Part shown: piece by piece, positions 1 to 13,200 of the stretch
Numbering within the stretch: the first letter of the stretch is position 1
Layout of the letters: each line of letters opens with the position of its first letter
Origin: Pagrus major
Taxonomy: Eukaryota > Chordata > Actinopteri > Spariformes > Sparidae
Direction: 5' to 3'
Assembly (NCBI RefSeq): GCF_040436345.1
Contig: NC_133230.1
Span: forward strand, 20,532,197-20,596,196
Length of the DNA stretch: 64,000 nt
The notes under the pieces: model-generated
The model's database searches: none
The model's input: the letters and a program-made list of their open reading frames with translations, nothing else
What the model was told of the DNA's origin: nothing
Translations under genes and position numbers: made by a program

Positions 1-1270
1 ACACACCCGAAAGTCACGTAACTGACGTTGACTCATATAACACTCAACAAAACCCATGACTGAAACCTTGTAGAGCTGGTGACTGAACCAACTAGGTTAA
101 CTCTACTTCCAGAAAGCTGTAGCTATAAATATTGGCGGGGTGTGTAGTCATTTTAGTGATTTTCACCTCTTTTAATACTTTTCTGTGACTTTTTCCTTTT
201 TCTTCGTTCCTCTATTTCTCAGCCCATCACAGTCACTTCCTGGAGTCTCCACTGGCAACAAGAAGACTCCAGGAAGTTACTGCGACCAGCCAAGAAATGT
301 CAGGCTGACATGAGTCTGGTATGGATCTTCTCATCTAACTCTCAGGAAGAAAGTCAACTTGAACATGCAAAATGTTGAACTACTCCGGTAAAATAAATAA
401 AACAAACTGAGTTGGATCGCATACACAGTAAAAACAGCATATTTAAGGGAATACTCTGATTAAGATGGGACAGCTCTTTAAATCCTTGACCAATCTCCAC
501 TAGCCCCCACACCCAACCCAAAGCACAATATCAATGACACCAAAAATACTGTAGCAAAAATAGTTACAACAAGCTTCAGGTACAGCTGAGCTGCTTGTGC
601 CTCCTCGGAGAGAGTGTACACATATTACAGTACATCTCTGAGTTACATTCAGCCCTCCGTCTGTCTGCTCTCTCACTGCAGATGGCTTCACAACTAGCTG
701 CCCTCACCCTCAGCCTCCCCGAGCTCTGCCGCCGAGGAACCAGATATCACCCGTGCCCAGATCACTCTGTCAGTCTGCCGGGGGGAGCCTGCTCACACCA
801 CCCACTCTGATGGGAACTTTCACCTCCACTCATGTCCAAGTGCCACAGCATGGACAGAGTATCTCTGATGGCAGTCAACCCCAGTCACTTTCATTACTTT
901 TAACCTTTTTAACTTGCAAATGAAGCTGTAGAAGAAGATGGAATTCCTGTCATGGAGCGTCCGATAGTTTAAGATAATCTGTACATTTAGGGTGGATGTA
1001 TCTTCTGTCACGGTTGATGTTTGTGTCCATGAGACAGGTTCAGTAGATGTTTTAACCGCTGTCTATACATTTATACATTTATAGACTGCTCCTGTATTCT
1101 TAAGCTACTTTCATCTTCAGGCTATTCACCCTTTCTAACAAGCCCATTATCAGGGTCTGAGGCAGCTGAGTTGCAGTCTGAGGTCAGTGGCGAAAACGCT
1201 GCATTGCGGCATTTAGCAATCTGTGTTCCCCAGGTGAAGGACACGTGGAATCAGCTTGGGGGATTTGGAG
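1..1270 (-). other. tmem63c 3' UTR and downstream flank
   Basis: This stretch follows the tmem63c stop codon on the minus strand, and part of it must be 3' UTR. I see no convincing coding exon on either strand: the open frames here are short and lack splice context or recognisable motifs. I could not place the polyadenylation signal; there is a possible ATTAAA (minus strand) near 171-176. In mammals NGB lies beyond TMEM63C, but no globin exon is visible here. Confidence 0.5.
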
Positions 1271-4200
1271 TTACTGGTAGCCCACAGGGCTGTCCATGAG
1301 TGGGCTGGAGCAGTAGGGGTCCGGTGGGTCTTGGAGCTCAGTCTCATGGGTCTGGGAGGGGTCTTCGCACTCTTCTTCCTCCACCTGGTCGTGGCTTGAA
1401 CTCCTGGAGCTGACCATGGCGCCGTAGCTGTGGTGGGCTGGGGAGGGCATGGGAGTCAAAGCCAGCTCTGGCTCCAGCAGCACGGACGCCACAAACAGCT
1501 GAGGGAGGAAGATCAACATACAGTTTATGATCGTGTCAAACGGTTAATTACTTCCCACAGGGAGCATAGAAGATGAAAGTTTGTTTTTCAGTAAGGGTTT
1601 GTGGTGGTTCCCCACCCTACACTTACGGGGTAAAGATACATGTTCAGATCTTAACTAATTAATAATTCTGAGAGTTCATAACCTGAAAAATAAGGTGACT
1701 GGCAAAGATAATAAATCCAGCTTTGAACTTTTGCCTCAATACGTCATGGGGGTCATTGTGCATGTTTTAAGTGATCAAAGAAGTATTCAGAACATTATTT
1801 AATCAAAAGTAACACATATTACAAGTTGTTTATAAGATGATCATATGGTTTGTTTTTAAAATACCTGCAAAGTAACTAGAAACTAATGCTATCAGATAAA
1901 TGTAAGAGTTAAAGTATAATATTTTTATGATTTTTTATAGTATAGCACTTGAGAAAAAGTATTTGTTCATCACTTCTTACAGGTGCTTTTGGTTATTTTA
2001 ACCGATTTATTATGAATCACATATAAATTACAGTATTTTCTTACCATAGTTTATTAGAGTGGTTTTGTTGCCTATTAAAGACTTGAGCAACGCTATTAAA
2101 TTCATATCATAAGACTGATGTTTTTTGACGCAAATGCAGCACTGACAGTAAATGCACCAGCCTGGAAACTCAGCGTAACTTTTACACCAATAAAAACTGA
2201 GCCTAACGTGTCAAGTTTCAAGCCTCTGACAGTTGTCACTGCTAGAAACGTAGAAGAAATACATAAAATACACAATATGCTTTGTAGATTGTGAACACTT
2301 ATTTAAAGTATATGTTAAGATTCCATTTGCAAAAACACATAACTCAATTTGTATTTATTCTGAATCCTTATGCTTGTGTGTGTGTAATCCCAGGATTATC
2401 AATCAAAAAAATTATCCTGTAAGATATGTTTTAATGATGAACTGTCAGGCTAATAGGATAAAATGTTATACTGTACACTGGAGGCAGTGGTGGATGTTAC
2501 AGTAGTCCTGTCTGCATCAGTGAACGTCCCCTCTGCTGGCTGATCAGACATCTGAAACAAAGAAAAAAAACATACCTTTCATTCAGCATTAGTGCATCTT
2601 CAGCTGAAACGTATCTCAGTGAGGTGTGGCGGAGCTGACCTGGTAGCTTGTTGACTTGTCTGGTTGCTTCTTAAGGCACAAGCGGAAGAGGGAGAAGGCA
2701 ATAGAGGAGAGCAGGGACGCTGAGGTGAAGAGGGTGATGGGATGCATTGGACCTGTGAGGGGAGATTGCAAAGTCAATTTTGCAGTTTGATGGCAGTAAA
2801 CTTAGGACTCAGTGACAGCTAAAGGTGCTGTAGCAGGATAGAAAAATGGAAGTGATACCTAATCTGAGCATGGAGAAGAAGAGCAGCCAGAACATGCAGA
2901 GGACGGGAGCCACGATGACCTGGCTGATGGCCGCCCTGTGGATGCGCTGGTTGAGTTTGGTGGGAACGTATGCATAGTAGATGTTGTATCGGTCAACCAT
3001 GTGCTTGAGGATCACATAGAGCAGACCTGGAGGGGCACAAGAAAACACACAAACACTTACTTCAATGATCAGTACTTGAAGTATGAAAGAGAAAAAAGAT
3101 TGAAAGGTCCAGTGTGTAAGATTTAGAGGCATCTACCAGTGATTGCAGGTTGCGACCGCATGAACAACCCTATTATATACCCCATTTCTGCCCCTAAATC
3201 CTACATATTGCACATTTAAATATCTTAAACAGCATCCACAAAGCATTCAAGCAAGCAGATGGAAGGCAGTGCAGTTGATTTAAGGCTGAAAGACAGAAAT
3301 CCTTGTGGTTCTTTAACATCATATTTTAGATTTTGTTCTCTCCAAACTTCACCAAACCCCACACATACAGTAAGGTTTGAGGACCTCAAAGGTTTGGCAG
3401 TTAGATGAAATGCTGTGTTGCTTCTTTGTGGTTCTACCCAATGAGGTTTAACTCAACCAGTGAGATTGTATGTATGTACTGCCTCAGAAAAATGTTTGTA
3501 TCCAGTCTGCAATAAGCTAAAATGCACAGAACAGCAGGGTATTATGTATGAAAGGGCCCGATCGGGCTTTGAGGATTTGACTGCTGAAGTAAATAGAAGC
3601 TTTTTGAGCTCTGGGCAGAGACAGGAGCAGAGTGGGCGTCTGGCTCGCAACTCACTGTGTCTGGGTGTCTGGGACTACAGCAGCAAATTCACACAGTCTG
3701 CATCGGACTGGCAGGCAGCAGAGGAGAGTGAGGGCGCAGTATGAGGAGAGACACACACACACAAGACTGAGAAGGAAGGTGATGGGATGGGGGAGAAAGA
3801 CAAAAGGTGGAAAGAAGGAAGAGGTAGATGAGGATAAAGGAGAATCACTGTGCTGTGTGTTGCTCACCAAAGGGTGTAATGATGGGACATGTGATGCTGT
3901 AGGTCATACTGACAGCAAAGATACACATGGTCCAGGCGTACTCCAGGCCAAACTGGAACTCATAGGCCTGACTCTGTGGATGAAAACACAAACAGTGAGA
4001 TTTTCACATCTCAGCACAGAACACAATCTAATGTGCCTGACATGTAAACGCCGTGATAAGTATGAAAGGCTCGGCTAACCCGCTTGACATGAATGCGCTC
4101 AGCCTGGGACTTGGCGAAGCAGAGGCGGAGGGCATACACCGTCAGCGCTGGGATGCGAAGCAGCTCCATAGCCGTGCCAATCAGACTGGATGTAATCACA

Positions 4201-7200
4201 TAGTTTACAAAGAACGCACCGTTGTCAGGGAGAAACACACACCTGCAAAAAGGAAACGAGGAAACCTGTGAGTGCTGAAATGTCCTTTTACATTTGCCTA
4301 AATTTGTCCGTGACTTTAAAGGTGCAATATGAAAAAAAAAGAGAAATCGTACTGGAATTTGACATCCTTTTCATCCAGGAAGTGGACATCAAAGAGCCAC
4401 GTGAAGAACAGGTCCAAACTACAGAAAGAATGAAATATGAAAAGGACGTACTTCTAAAGAAGTATGAATATTTTAAAGTGGGTAAAATCAAAAGAAAAAA
4501 TAAGTTATATGTTTGTTTTGAGAGTTAGTGTACCTGGACAGACCAAGTGAAGGCAGGAGGATGACCATGAAGACCAGCAATAAAAAACACTTGTGCATCG
4601 TCACTTGATTCTCACCAGATCTGAGACATTAAATGAAAAATAAGGGATCATAAGAACATCATTATGCAATACATATTTAGTTATAAAATCAGCGCAACTC
4701 CCTTCAACATAATCAGTTTATAATGTGATATAATGTAATGTAAAGTCAGCTGACGCCACATTTACAGGACTGCTGGGGTTCATTAGCACGAACTACGCTT
4801 TTCACTCCAGTAAACAGTCGATTTGCATTCGGTCCTTCGCACATCACGCCTGCACAACACGTTTGTGGGGGTGGTTATGTAAAGAAAGGGTGCTCATAGG
4901 TGCTGCGCGAGGTTGTCTCCTTATGCACAGTTGTTCTGCTCCTCCTCCCGCTAGTCACCATGTGCCGCTCCTCTGCGCATGGTGACTACTGTGCATATCA
5001 TTATCCTCACATGGAGATCTCTATGACAACCTGCCCAGAATAACAGTGCAGGGAGAGTGACAGAGAGAAGGAGGGAGAGAGGGGGGAGAGCGTAAAAAGA
5101 GCAACAGGGTGAAAGAGAAAAAAAAATAATTGAGATGAAAAAAAAAAAAAAAGAAATGCTGGGAGTTGAGAGGAAGACATGCTACACATGAAGGGTCCAT
5201 TTGAAGAAGCAAAGGACAGGCATTTCCATTTCAGAGGAGAGAGGAAAGTGCTGGCCGATGGCTGGTGAGTACCTGGTCCAGTGGGACTCGAAGAAGGCTG
5301 AGTAGTAGACGATGAAGGGCAGGAGCACCGAAAACGCCCACAGCAGGAGGGTCGGGAAGAACTGGGTAATGACTGGGCTCTGGATTTGACAGGAAAATGG
5401 TTAATTAATGACTAAGAAGAGGGTTAAAAAGGTGGCGTTAAGGCCACATGGTTCAACTTAATCTCAAACTCCTGACCCGCAGGCTCTCCACAGGCCTCGT
5501 GACGTTGAACTTGTCCATGGTGTTGACGATGATGGCGGGAGTTGTGAGGAAGAAGAGCAACAGGAAGAGGAGGATATTGAGGAGGACACAACGGAGCCAC
5601 CAGCGAGATCCACACACTGACAGGTTTTCCCTGGTGAGGGGAGAAATAACGAGCATCAATTCACAGTCATCCAGCAAGACAGACAGGACAGTTAACACAC
5701 CACTGTCCCCTGACACTCCTCTACTGTATGTATTGACATAAGCCTGAAATAGCCACCTCTCTGTATGTGAGTTTCCACTGGAGAGCAGCACACTTCAGCG
5801 CTCAGTTTTAATGAAGGAGCAAAAGTACCTGCTCCAGTCGTCTAGTTAGTGCAAAAACACATTCGCACACTGCGACCAAGCAGGCGTGAAGCACAAACAG
5901 CGAGTGCTACCATCTCTTTGGTTTAATCTCCCATACATATGCATCACTCATTTGTTACATAATCTCGCTGGGACTGCCGCATTTGCTTTCCAAGATGAGA
6001 AACATGCATTACGGCTAATCCAATCAAGGACAGGGAATGAGCTTTAAATGGCGTTTAAGATCTGCTACAAACAAACATCAAGAGCTAAAGGAAAAAAGAA
6101 ATAGGAGCTCTGATGCAGATACTCTGACAAAGCCGAAGTGCATCATTTGCATAATTTGTACCTCTTGTCTGAATAAAAAGCTTCTTGGAGCTCCATCATT
6201 ACAAGCTAATGTTGCATCGACAGGCAAAATTACAGCCCGCAGAACTTTGGTTTGAAGTGTAGTCACGATACCAAGCTTTCCAAAGATACCAAATATGTCA
6301 GGGTTAATTACAGGGAAATGTGTCTAAATGATGCATAAGTCATGTAAAACTGGATATTACACTCAAAATATGCGTCCGCATGGGTTTGCTCCTTGTGCTC
6401 TGGTTTCCTCTCCTCAGTCCATGCAGACCTGCAGGTGTGAATGCGAGTGGGAATTGTTGTCTGTCGGTATACCATCAATTCTTGTCCTCATTACCAACAA
6501 TGCAACTTAGCCACTGAGTGGTATCACTGGAGATAACATGCAGCTTCTTCTGGAGCCACAAGGCTTTGTACTACTTTTTTACATATGCAGTACTACTCCT
6601 CATGACCTGTAAACACACTTTAATGTGTAAAAATCGGTGGAGTTACCCTTTAAGTTGTAGGAAAGTAGTATGATGTTTACTTTGTGGCCAATTAAGTGAA
6701 ATAAGACTTAAGGGGACCCTTAAAGTGAAAAACTATCTGAGTTCCAGTAATGTCAGTACTGACCAGATGATGTCACTGGGAGCAGGTGCGTAGTTGACCC
6801 CCCATTTGTGCGACTGCACCACAGTGGTGATGCTGGACTGCTGCGGTCTGCGACGGCAGTGCACGCAACTGTAGTCCTTCACAATTCTGGAAAACAAAAC
6901 AACACGTACAAAAGTGCTGCAGAAATCTGCATCAGCAGCTTTTATGTGTCCCCATGAATTTTATGTCGGCTCCCTGCTGTGACAGGGTTTACGTGACGAG
7001 AGGGCCTGACAGTCATAAACCTCCGTGTCATTCTGTTGTTTACTCACACCGCAGTCATCCTCTCATCACGGAAAGTCACGAAGGCGATGCCCAGCCTCTT
7101 CATGGAGATGCGGTTCTTCTCAGCGTTAAACTCGTCGGTCCGCTTTTCCTCTAACTCGCTGTAGTACTGTTCTGCATCCACCTGCGCATAAAAAGTTAGA

Positions 7201-10200
7201 GCACACATTACTCACTGCATCTTTCACTCACAGAGTTCCCCAGATTCACAGTGGCAAGATATGTTGTTGCTGCATGTGCCTACTTCTGGATTGCAGTGCC
7301 ATCCAGTGGTAACATACTTTCTGCGCAGCACAACTGACTGATCCCAGTAATGTTGATAAAAAGCACCTTTTCAAAGCCACAGATGTCGCAGCAGAATATC
7401 TGAGCACACGGATGGGTCTTGATCAGGATCTTCCCCTCCTTTTGGGCCTTTGTAGCAAAATACAGCCTGCCTTTCATCGCTTTGCGCCTGCAAAACACAT
7501 CAACATCCTCAAACAAGAGTCTCACACTGATCACAAACTGTGCTGCTCCAGTCTGTAACAGGTACTGTACCTCTCTAAGTCCAGCCTCATCAGCTTGTGG
7601 ACATCGAAGCAGAATCGAATATCAGTGACCGTACAGCTGGGGTAGGCCTCACTGGTGAATGGAGGAAAAGGACTTCAGGACATCAGAATGACGGGGATGA
7701 GATTGTGCATGTACATGTGTCTGGTCAGGGATTCCTTGTGATTTAACTTGACTTAACAATGAAATAGAGAAGAAAACATGCGTACTGGAAGTGTTTGGTG
7801 ATGAGTCCTGGGTCAGAGATCTCTCTTGGTATGCAGGTGATCATCAGTGTCCTGGCTACCTGCAACACATAATGCAATTACCATGATGAGTAATTATAAA
7901 GTGATATCAGCCATGCTAGCAGTGTGGCTCCATCGGTCTACCAGACAGAAATATATTGAGAATAACAAGGAAAAATTTGTCCTGAGAGGATGAATCCCGA
8001 TTAGGCCTGTCACAGTAACTACTTTGGTTGAACAATACATTGTCCCAGAAATACTTAAAACACTGTTATTGTCATTTTAAGACCATTTTGTGCCACTAAT
8101 ATAATGATAATATAGCACCAGAATACTACAAGTACACCTTTTCAAAGAATGAACTTCTAATTCTTTTAATTTATATTCAAGCATCCTAAATAAATAAAAC
8201 AAAAGAAATAAAACCATGCAACCAAAAATTGCATGTTAACATAATCGGCAATATCGGGGGCAGCAAAAATTGATCGAGGTCATGTACATATATGAATAAG
8301 TTGATAAGATATGTATGAGAAGTAGATAACTTAATTTCTGTGACAGACATTTGGACACATACCTGTAAAACTAATGTACTTAGCAAATTACCGAATTTTA
8401 GCATGCTAACATGCTAAACAAGAGTAATGGATGCTTTTGCAGACGAGAAATGACCAGGCCTTGATGTTTAATGGTCCAGTGTGTAGGGAGATCCCTCGAT
8501 AAAAACACAAAAGGCCATCTCTAGAGCCAATTTTTTTTGTCCACTCTAGGCTACTGTAGAAACATGGCTGTGCAACATGGCAGACTCCTTGGAAAATGAT
8601 CTGCTCCTTGTTTCTAGATGTAAGAGGCTAATTCTAAGGTAACACAATGATTATTTCAGGTTTCAGGTGATTATACACTCATGAAAAGATAACTATAAAT
8701 ATTATATTCCATTTCTGCCAATAGATCCCTTTAAATCCTACACACTGGACCTTTAATCAGTGTGATGTGCTGGTGACAGACCTTCTCATCCTCTCTGTAC
8801 TCCAGCCGTATGGAGTGGTGAGCCATACACAGCAACGTCATGATGAAGTAGACCAGAGCAAAGATGCTGTGGAGCCACAGAAAGTTGTCCCTGTGAGGCA
8901 CAAAAACACTGTTGTGACTTAAACAAATATATATAGTTCAGTGTGTTTTCATGGTCCTGCGCTATTTCACGAGATCTGATGTCATTCACAAAGTGTTGGA
9001 CTTACTTTGCGCTAACATTAGCCAGTGTTGTTCTTCCAAAGTTTTCAGGACTGTCTCCTGTAGGAATAATGAAACACGACAGACAGCGAGACATTTTAAT
9101 TTCTAAATGACTTGAGGGAAAACCCCTCCTCTTTTGTCTGAGGCAACGATGAAGCAATGTCACTATTAAGAGAAAACCCTCTCCATCCAAGTTTAATGAC
9201 ATCTCTCTCATCTCAATGAAATTTCACACAAAACTCAAACATCGCAGTCATGCCTAACTCTGCTGTTTTAATTTGGGCACCCTTTGTTTGCCGTCGCCAT
9301 GGCAGCCTGTCAACGGGTGCTGGTTTATTTAATGGCTGGGGTGACATACTGCTCTATAAGATGACAGCCAGAAGTAATAAAACCGTTTCTGTGGAAGGCC
9401 CAGCTCCTCGTAGACCCCATAATGGCTCCTGCCTTCATCCTGTTAGGGAACGGCCTCGTCAACACTTCCTACAAAATAAGCACTCAGCTGCCAAAAGGCA
9501 TTTCTGCTTCTATTTAGCAACCCCTGACACCTACATGTGTATGTTAAGAGGAAATGAAGCACTTTCTATTTCTATAATCCTACTTGGGGAATTGCCACTG
9601 GTATGCTAGCAACTCAAAATAAATGAAATGTAGCCTTTGTGTACTGCATGTAAATAGTAGTTGTACTTCATACTGTTGTTTTATGGGCAATTCAGAGTTA
9701 AAATTATCCTTTGAGTTTACGTGAGTTTTGATTTTATTTTGTTATGTGAGATGATTTGGCTTTTTTTAAACTCAACTTTACCACAGACTGTTGAAAGCTT
9801 ATGTTTCTGACCATTTAACTAACAAACAATCTGGTGTGTAGATGTGTGTGATTGTCTCTGTGTGGCCTGGCTTCTCTCCCTGCGAGGTGCCCCATGTGTC
9901 TCTCCCGATGGTTAAGGATATCCCTCGGCTTTTCAAACAACTGGCTAGGCCATCATGTAGGGACTAAAATACCCAGGAGGTTCCCGGAAAAGTTGACCGG
10001 CAGGATTACGGCCAAAGACAGCAGGCAAACCACGGTCATGAGCAGGATGATGTGGCGCTGGAAGGACAGGTACGTGACGGCGTCGATGCCGCATTTGCTG
10101 CGTATCTCTTCGTCCCTGCGGAAACAGAGAGGGTAAGCCTTCAGAATCTCTTAATCCCAAACTTTCTACGCTGCATGATAAAAACAAAGATGCTGCAAAT

Positions 10201-13200
10201 GGTTCAGTAGTGGAATTTGCACACAGGCAGTTGTGATGAAAACCAGAAGAATATTAATCTATCATATGTACGCAGCTTGTACTGCCAGGAGCAATGGGTC
10301 GACAGCTGATACCTCATCATGAGTCAAACTGTGGCACCATTACTTTGGTGTCAGAAGCTGTGGTAACCAAGCTGGAAGGTTCAGGAAACCAAGTGTCATA
10401 AAAAAAGAAAAAGAAAGGAGGTGCATACTGGTCTCATTGCAGCCCACACATTGCGAACTCGCAGGGTGGGTTTGCACTTTCCCAGGGATCCCAGGGTGAG
10501 CCACTGGCATGAGAGCTAAAAACAGAAGCACCCAAACTCCACCACAATACTATGGAAACCATGGGCAGCGTGAAAATGGCCTTTTTTACAGGCCTAAATC
10601 TGTTGTGTGCAGTCAGACTCCAGCAAGTGCAAATATTCAAGGGGAAACCACGGCACCAGCGGTCACATGAGCCCAGACTCGTTTGTTTTCCCTGCTAAAT
10701 GAGATATAACACGAGACTTTACATTTTGACTCTGACATCAGCTTTGAAGACAGAGGGCCAATAAAAGGATGGAAGCTGAGATGAGAGAAGGGTAAAATAA
10801 TTGCAAGGGCAACTGCTTTGTGCACTTACTTCATATGGTAGAGAGATGAGAGCCACGAGCAGAAGCCCTGGAAGGAGAGGAGAATCATAAAACATCCAAT
10901 GGATTCGTTATTAAACATAATAAATAACACATGTATGCAAGTGTGTGCACACCACGTCTGGCTACTTGCATGCATCCACTATTTGCATACTAATAAGGTC
11001 TGCAGAGTGACACAGAGATGGGGATTTAATAGGTCTAGCCTGGAGCAGTAACCACTTTACTGCAGCCTCAGCTTTGTGTAGGCACAGGGCGATGACTCCA
11101 GTCTGACTCTTTGTCTTACACCGTTATAAACATACAGGGAGTGACCTCAGTCTATCACCCAGGTGTCATGGAGTCACAGACAGTCCAGCTGAGTCATGAT
11201 CCAAACTTCACTCTTACAACAGTTGACACAGTGCCATTTCAGACAAGTGGACTTTGTTATAAAAGTGCAGCATGCAGCAGTTTTATGTCAGGGACACATT
11301 TACTTGTAAAGAAATGAGAACATGACCAAGACTGGTAGAATGTGGGTGGTATTGTTGATCGTAGTGTTTCTCTTTCTTATAAATGAGATGTGTTTCTTTA
11401 TTTATTCTAGCTCTGTTTGTGTCTTCACCAATCACAATTTTATTGCCGCTAAGTGTCCAACTAGCTAAACGCTAACTTTGTCTGCCTGCTGTTTTTTGCA
11501 GGACAGAAAACACAAAGTGGGTTTATCGGAGCTTTCCCATTGAAAACCTGCCTTGCTGGAAACTAGGTTGATGATAATGAAGCTCGAGTGTTATAAACTG
11601 GGCTAACAGACGCTAAAAACATCCCAAATCGCTGAAAGGATCTGCTGAGTTACTCTCTGTGGTTTAGCGTGACCCCTTTCACATTACATATACTGTAGTT
11701 ATCTGATACATTGTCATCTACAAATGATTAATTAGTGCAGCTTTAATTGGGAATCTAAACCATGCAGGTTTCAACACATAAAACAGCCTATGCAAATATT
11801 TTATCAGGTACGAAACGCATTAAAGATTTTTGTTAGACCTTTAGGACACATAAAATGTGTTTTGCTGACAGAGATTGGGTGTAAACAAAACAGTGTTTGT
11901 TTACGATGAAATCCACAGGGCACCTTTAATTGCTCTGAAAATGCAATTAAGGGGTTCCTTGGTGCTTTAAGGAGCTGATGAACAACTCACCATGTCCTTG
12001 GTCTCTGAATCGGAGGGGCTGGACTCTGATGGAGACTTCTCTTTCTCACTTGGTTCTCCATAAAACAGGGACGTGAGACTGAATTGTGAAGATAAAAAAA
12101 GAAATAGCGAGATCAACATATCGATTGTGGCCTGACAGGACCTTATCAATACAGTCTATTTTAAACTCAGTGCCGTGAAGGAGATCACAACTAAGACATC
12201 ATATAACTGCTGCAGACAGTCCCAGGGTACCTGTGTGAAATCAATCCCTGTGTGTTTATGTGTGTGTTGTGTGTGTGTGTGTATACACAGAGAAGACATA
12301 AAACACATACAGTAAGGTCGAATCTAATAAAGCCAATGTGATGATTGAATTTGTGGATATTTCTCTGTGGGCCACACCAATGACAGTTCAACAGCGTGTC
12401 AAATTAAGCAGCGTAATTGAATTAGTATGAGAGCGGACCGCCTGGCAAAACACACAGATGTTGCTTGCCCTCGGGTACTACGAAGCCGCTGCCGGTCAGG
12501 CAGAACTAATCGAGCCTGCAAACCCCTGAAGAGGAGACTCAGGTCAAACAGAGGTAAACCACTGCAGACTCAAGCAGACTGCCGGGTGGACCTCGACTCA
12601 TTTTGAAACCTTAAAGGTATCTCAAGTGATTATTCAATTAGTCGATCAAACAATTGTTTAAAAGATATGCTCAGTGATGGCTTAAATACTCACAAAGCAA
12701 GTCTGTGTTAATACGCAGATGAGAATAGTTCTACGAAGAAGCATTACTTGCTTGTGCCCAGCAGTTTTAGGAAATGATTTATCTTTAATACAAATTAAGC
12801 TTGTATTTATGACCTGCCTCATTACTAGGAATCAAAGGACTTCGGGATGGGTGCCACAGACAAAGTTGGAAAAGTATGGAGAGATGGACCAAAACGTTGC
12901 CTGCTTCAATCTTTACATGGGATTTGTTGCTAATAAGAAAAATATAGAACAACACTAATGTTTCAGCCTTCTCCTTGAAGTTATTTATCAAGGGAGGATG
13001 CTAAACATTGGCTGGTTCATGCTTCCTACATGTGAGGATTTGCTGCTCATCTCAGTTTTTATTGCTGTAAATTGAACATCTGCTGTTTAAAGGTATCCTT
13101 TTTTCACATTTCTCTGACATTTTACCTCTTGAACGAAACAAAAATAAGCACTAGATTAACTAAAGTAGAAAGCATTAGTTAGTTGCAGCCCGTCTTTACA

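Noticed and set aside
3632-4078. Plus-strand open frame of 148 codons
   Set aside because: It is antisense to tmem63c exon 3868-3973 and its introns, with low-complexity composition.
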